Source: Paraburkholderia xenovorans LB400
Lineage (GTDB): Bacteria > Pseudomonadota > Gammaproteobacteria > Burkholderiales > Burkholderiaceae
Length of the DNA: 64,000 nt
Reading direction: 5' to 3'
NCBI RefSeq assembly: GCF_000013645.1
Contig: NC_007953.1
Coordinates: 682,001 to 746,000 of the forward strand
Shown: in pieces, positions 62,139 to 64,000 of the stretch
Numbering within the stretch: position 1 is the stretch's first letter
Layout of the letters: every line of letters begins with the position of its first letter
Made by a program: the position numbers and the translations under genes
The notes under the pieces: generated by a model
The model's database searches: none
The model's input: only the letters and a program-made list of their open reading frames with translations
Told to the model about the DNA's origin: nothing

Positions 62139-62753
62139 TCAGAGGTGAATGACGGGCGGCTGCGTGTTCATGATCCACAGCAATCGCGCGGTCTTGTTGC
62201 TCTCGTTGCGCACGCTATGTGGCACCGTACTCCTGAACTGGAAACTGTCGCCCGCACGCAGTTCGGAGCGGCGATCGCCGACGTTCAGCACGACCGTGCC
62301 TTCCAGCACCAGGCCGGCCTTTTCGCCGATACCGACCAGCACTTCTTCCGAACCCGAGCCGGCCGGCAGCATGATGATCATCATCTGCAGATCGTGGTCG
62401 CCGTGCGGCGACAGCAACTCTTTCTGCATACCGTTCTTGCCGACCTCGAACAGCGGCCGCTCGGCCGCCTTGCGCACGAAGTCGCCGGTGATCGGGTCCG
62501 AGACCGCGTCGTCCTCTTCGAGCAACGCGGTGAGCGGCACTTCGAGCGCCTGACGCAGACGTTCGAGAATGCGCACCGACGGATTCGCCTTGTTGCGCTC
62601 GACCTGGCTGACGGTGCCGACCGACACGCCCGCACGCATCGCCAGTTCGTTGACCGACAGACCCTGCGCGACGCGCAGCGCCCGCAGACGGGCGCCGACG
62701 TCGCCGTGACTCAGGTCGACCGCGCGTTTTTTGCCAGCTTCTGTTCGCTGCAT
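62139..62753 (-). CDS. XRE-cupin transcriptional repressor (PuuR-like)
   Basis: The 204-residue protein has an HTH_3 domain at residues 15-75 (VGARLRALRVAQGLSVNELA, GVSVGTVSQVERNKANPSVR) and a C-terminal cupin domain (LVLEGTVVLNVGDRRSELRA, TVPHSVRN). This is the PuuR layout, where a polyamine or related ligand relieves repression. AATGAACA motifs occur in its own promoter (62870) and before the aldehyde dehydrogenase gene, suggesting control of both. Confidence 0.85.
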   Translation of the reverse strand: MQRTEAGKKRAVDLSHGDVGARLRALRVAQGLSVNELAMRAGVSVGTVSQVERNKANPSVRILERLRQALEVPLTALLEEDDAVSDPITGDFVRKAAERPLFEVGKNGMQKELLSPHGDHDLQMMIIMLPAGSGSEEVLVGIGEKAGLVLEGTVVLNVGDRRSELRAGDSFQFRSTVPHSVRNESNKTARLLWIMNTQPPVIHL

Positions 62754-63081
62754 GTGTTTCCTGTTGATGACGGTGCAGCCGGCCCGCTACGCCCACCGCT
62801 GCTGTTGTTGTGCCCGGTTCGAAGCCGTCGCAGCTACGGCGGTGGCCGCCGCCCACTGCAATGAACATCCGCAAGAATTGCGATCATTATATTGAATTCG
62901 TCATTATTGCGGTGAACGTCAAAAATAACCGCGCGAATCGGTTCATCGGGATTTCGCGTCGTTTAGCGTGCGCCGATGACACTGTCGACGGCCACCGTCG
63001 AATAACAAAAAGATCGTCCTATGAAGCGGCCACCGGGAATGCGACAGTCTAGGCTGATCATGCCGCCAGCAGGAGTTTGCA
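62754..63081. promoter_or_regulatory. Promoter region with AATGAACA motif between the PuuR-like and GNAT genes
   Basis: This 328-bp divergent region has AATGAACA at 62870-62877, the same 8-mer as in the aldehyde dehydrogenase operator, and an AT-rich segment from 62883 to 62930. It is the likely site of autoregulation and of the promoter for the GNAT gene. Confidence 0.45.
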
Positions 63082-63966
63082 GTGTCCGAATCATCTGTGA
63101 AGAAATCGCCCGCTTACCGCCGTTTCACGTCCGCCGACATCGCCGCCGCGCACGGCCTCTCGCTCGCGGTGCGCTGGCCGCATCGCGCCGACGACTGGCG
63201 CTTCATGTTCGACGCCGGCACCGGCTTCGTCGCCGAAGACAACGGCAACGTGATCGGCACCGCGCTGTGCTGGAAATTCGGCACGGACCGCGGCACGCTC
63301 GGCCTCGTGATCGTGTCGCCCGACGAACAGGGCCGCGGCATCGGCCGCAAGCTGATGGAACTGGTGCTCGAAGAACTGGGCAGCCGCGTGACCTTCCTGC
63401 ACGCCACCGTGGCAGGCAAGCCGCTCTATGAAAAGCTCGGCTTCGTCACCTGCGGCGGCCTCACCCAGCATCAGGGCACGCTCGCCAGCATCGCGGCGGT
63501 CGCGCCGCCCGCCGGCGAGCAACTGCGCGCCGCGACGCCCGCCGACACCGCGAAGCTGATCGAACTCGCGTCGCAAGCGAGCGGGTTCGACCGCAGCGCG
63601 ACGATTCCCGCGCTGCTCGACTTCGCGCAAGGCGTGGTGCTCGAACGCGACGGCGAAGTGCTCGGCTTCTCGCTGTTCCGCCCGTTCGGACGCGGTTATG
63701 CAATCGGACCGGTGGTCGCTCTGCATTCGTCGGACGACCAGCGCGCGCGCGCACTGATCTCGCACTGGCTCGCGCAGCACGAAGGCGATTTCGTGCGGAT
63801 CGACGTGCCGGGAGATGCCGGCATCCACGACTGGCTGAGCGGCCTCGGCATGAGCCGCGTCGACTCGGTCGAAAAGATGGTGCGCAACGCGTCCGCCGAC
63901 CTGCGCGAAGCAGCGCCGGACACGACGTGGCGTGCGTACGGCATCGTCAATCAGGCCATGGCGTAA
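63082..63966 (+). CDS. Tandem GNAT acetyltransferase (copy 2)
   Basis: The 294-residue product has a first GNAT domain with VSPDEQGRGIGRKLMELVLE and a second half (DRSATIPALLDFAQGVVLER, LGFSLFRPFGRGYAIGPVVA), matching copy 1 at 48762 over its length. The GTG start is preceded by AGGAG. It is divergent from the PuuR-like regulator, so an amine acceptor is plausible, but none can be assigned. Confidence 0.85.
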   Translation: MSESSVKKSPAYRRFTSADIAAAHGLSLAVRWPHRADDWRFMFDAGTGFVAEDNGNVIGTALCWKFGTDRGTLGLVIVSPDEQGRGIGRKLMELVLEELGSRVTFLHATVAGKPLYEKLGFVTCGGLTQHQGTLASIAAVAPPAGEQLRAATPADTAKLIELASQASGFDRSATIPALLDFAQGVVLERDGEVLGFSLFRPFGRGYAIGPVVALHSSDDQRARALISHWLAQHEGDFVRIDVPGDAGIHDWLSGLGMSRVDSVEKMVRNASADLREAAPDTTWRAYGIVNQAMA

Positions 63967-63972
63967 GCGGCG

Positions 63973-64000
63973 ATGACCCTCCTCTACAAGGCCGACCCGG
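63973..64000 (+). CDS. Start of the next gene, cut by the window end
   Basis: An ATG 7 bp after the GNAT stop begins MTLLYKADP and is open to the last base. The opening is reminiscent of 2-hydroxyacid dehydrogenases (glyoxylate/hydroxypyruvate reductase type), but nine residues are too few for assignment. Confidence 0.3.

Overview
This 64 kb window comes from a high-GC betaproteobacterium, most likely Burkholderiaceae (Paraburkholderia, Burkholderia or Caballeronia). The evidence is an OpcP-type trimeric porin, many LysR-type regulators, dense catabolic operons with 4-bp ATGA-type overlaps, and the codon usage. No rRNA, tRNA or CRISPR array was seen.

Region A (1-19.8 kb) is a catabolic locus. 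It starts with the 3' end of an OprB-like porin gene and a decayed MFS transporter gene. A leftward operon follows: acyl-CoA dehydrogenase, MaoC/HTD2-like hydratase and CaiB-type CoA-transferase, with a divergent LysR. A second leftward operon encodes two isocitrate-lyase/PEP-mutase-type C-C lyases flanking a LigI-like amidohydrolase, plus an HD-like protein that lacks the His of its HD pair. A second LysR gene is divergent from a rightward series: ThDP enzyme, isocitrate/isopropylmalate-type dehydrogenase, semialdehyde dehydrogenase, porin, MFS carrier and CitE-like lyase. CoA-transferase, hydratase and CitE-like lyase together resemble itaconate/citramalyl-CoA degradation, but the extra lyases, lactonase-like enzyme and ThDP enzyme point to a larger, unassigned branched di/tricarboxylate pathway.

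Region B (19.8-37.7 kb) is a mosaic accessory island. It carries an ISNCY element whose transposase has lost a predicted catalytic Asp, a truncated IS5, an IS3, an IS701 and an IS481. Between them lie a broken operon (metallo-beta-lactamase protein, membrane protein, two small ORFs), an intact Phd/VapC pair, a KfrA remnant fused in frame to an M20 peptidase tail, a captured block of peptide/amino-acid utilisation genes ending in a truncated ABC ATPase, three more toxin-antitoxin loci in decay (VapC broken; HI1420-type antidote broken; TumE-type toxin frameshifted), and a DUF4238-like gene with an in-frame stop. In two of the decayed loci the toxin is broken and the antitoxin kept.

Region C (37.7-48.3 kb) is a leftward chromosomal locus: a small AraC regulator, hydantoinase/oxoprolinase subunits HyuB and HyuA, and a peptide-type ABC importer with a Tat-type binding protein, a fused double ATPase and two permeases.

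Region D (48.7-64 kb) looks like amine, opine or polyamine catabolism: a tandem-GNAT protein, class III aminotransferase, Lrp regulator, AraC regulator, a three-subunit HcnABC/opine-oxidase-like dehydrogenase, a polar amino-acid ABC importer, a PuuB-like oxidase, a HAD hydrolase, a PuuC-like aldehyde dehydrogenase, a PuuR-like XRE-cupin repressor with candidate operators, and a second tandem-GNAT gene. The small AraC and tandem-GNAT genes each occur as a paralogous pair across regions C and D.
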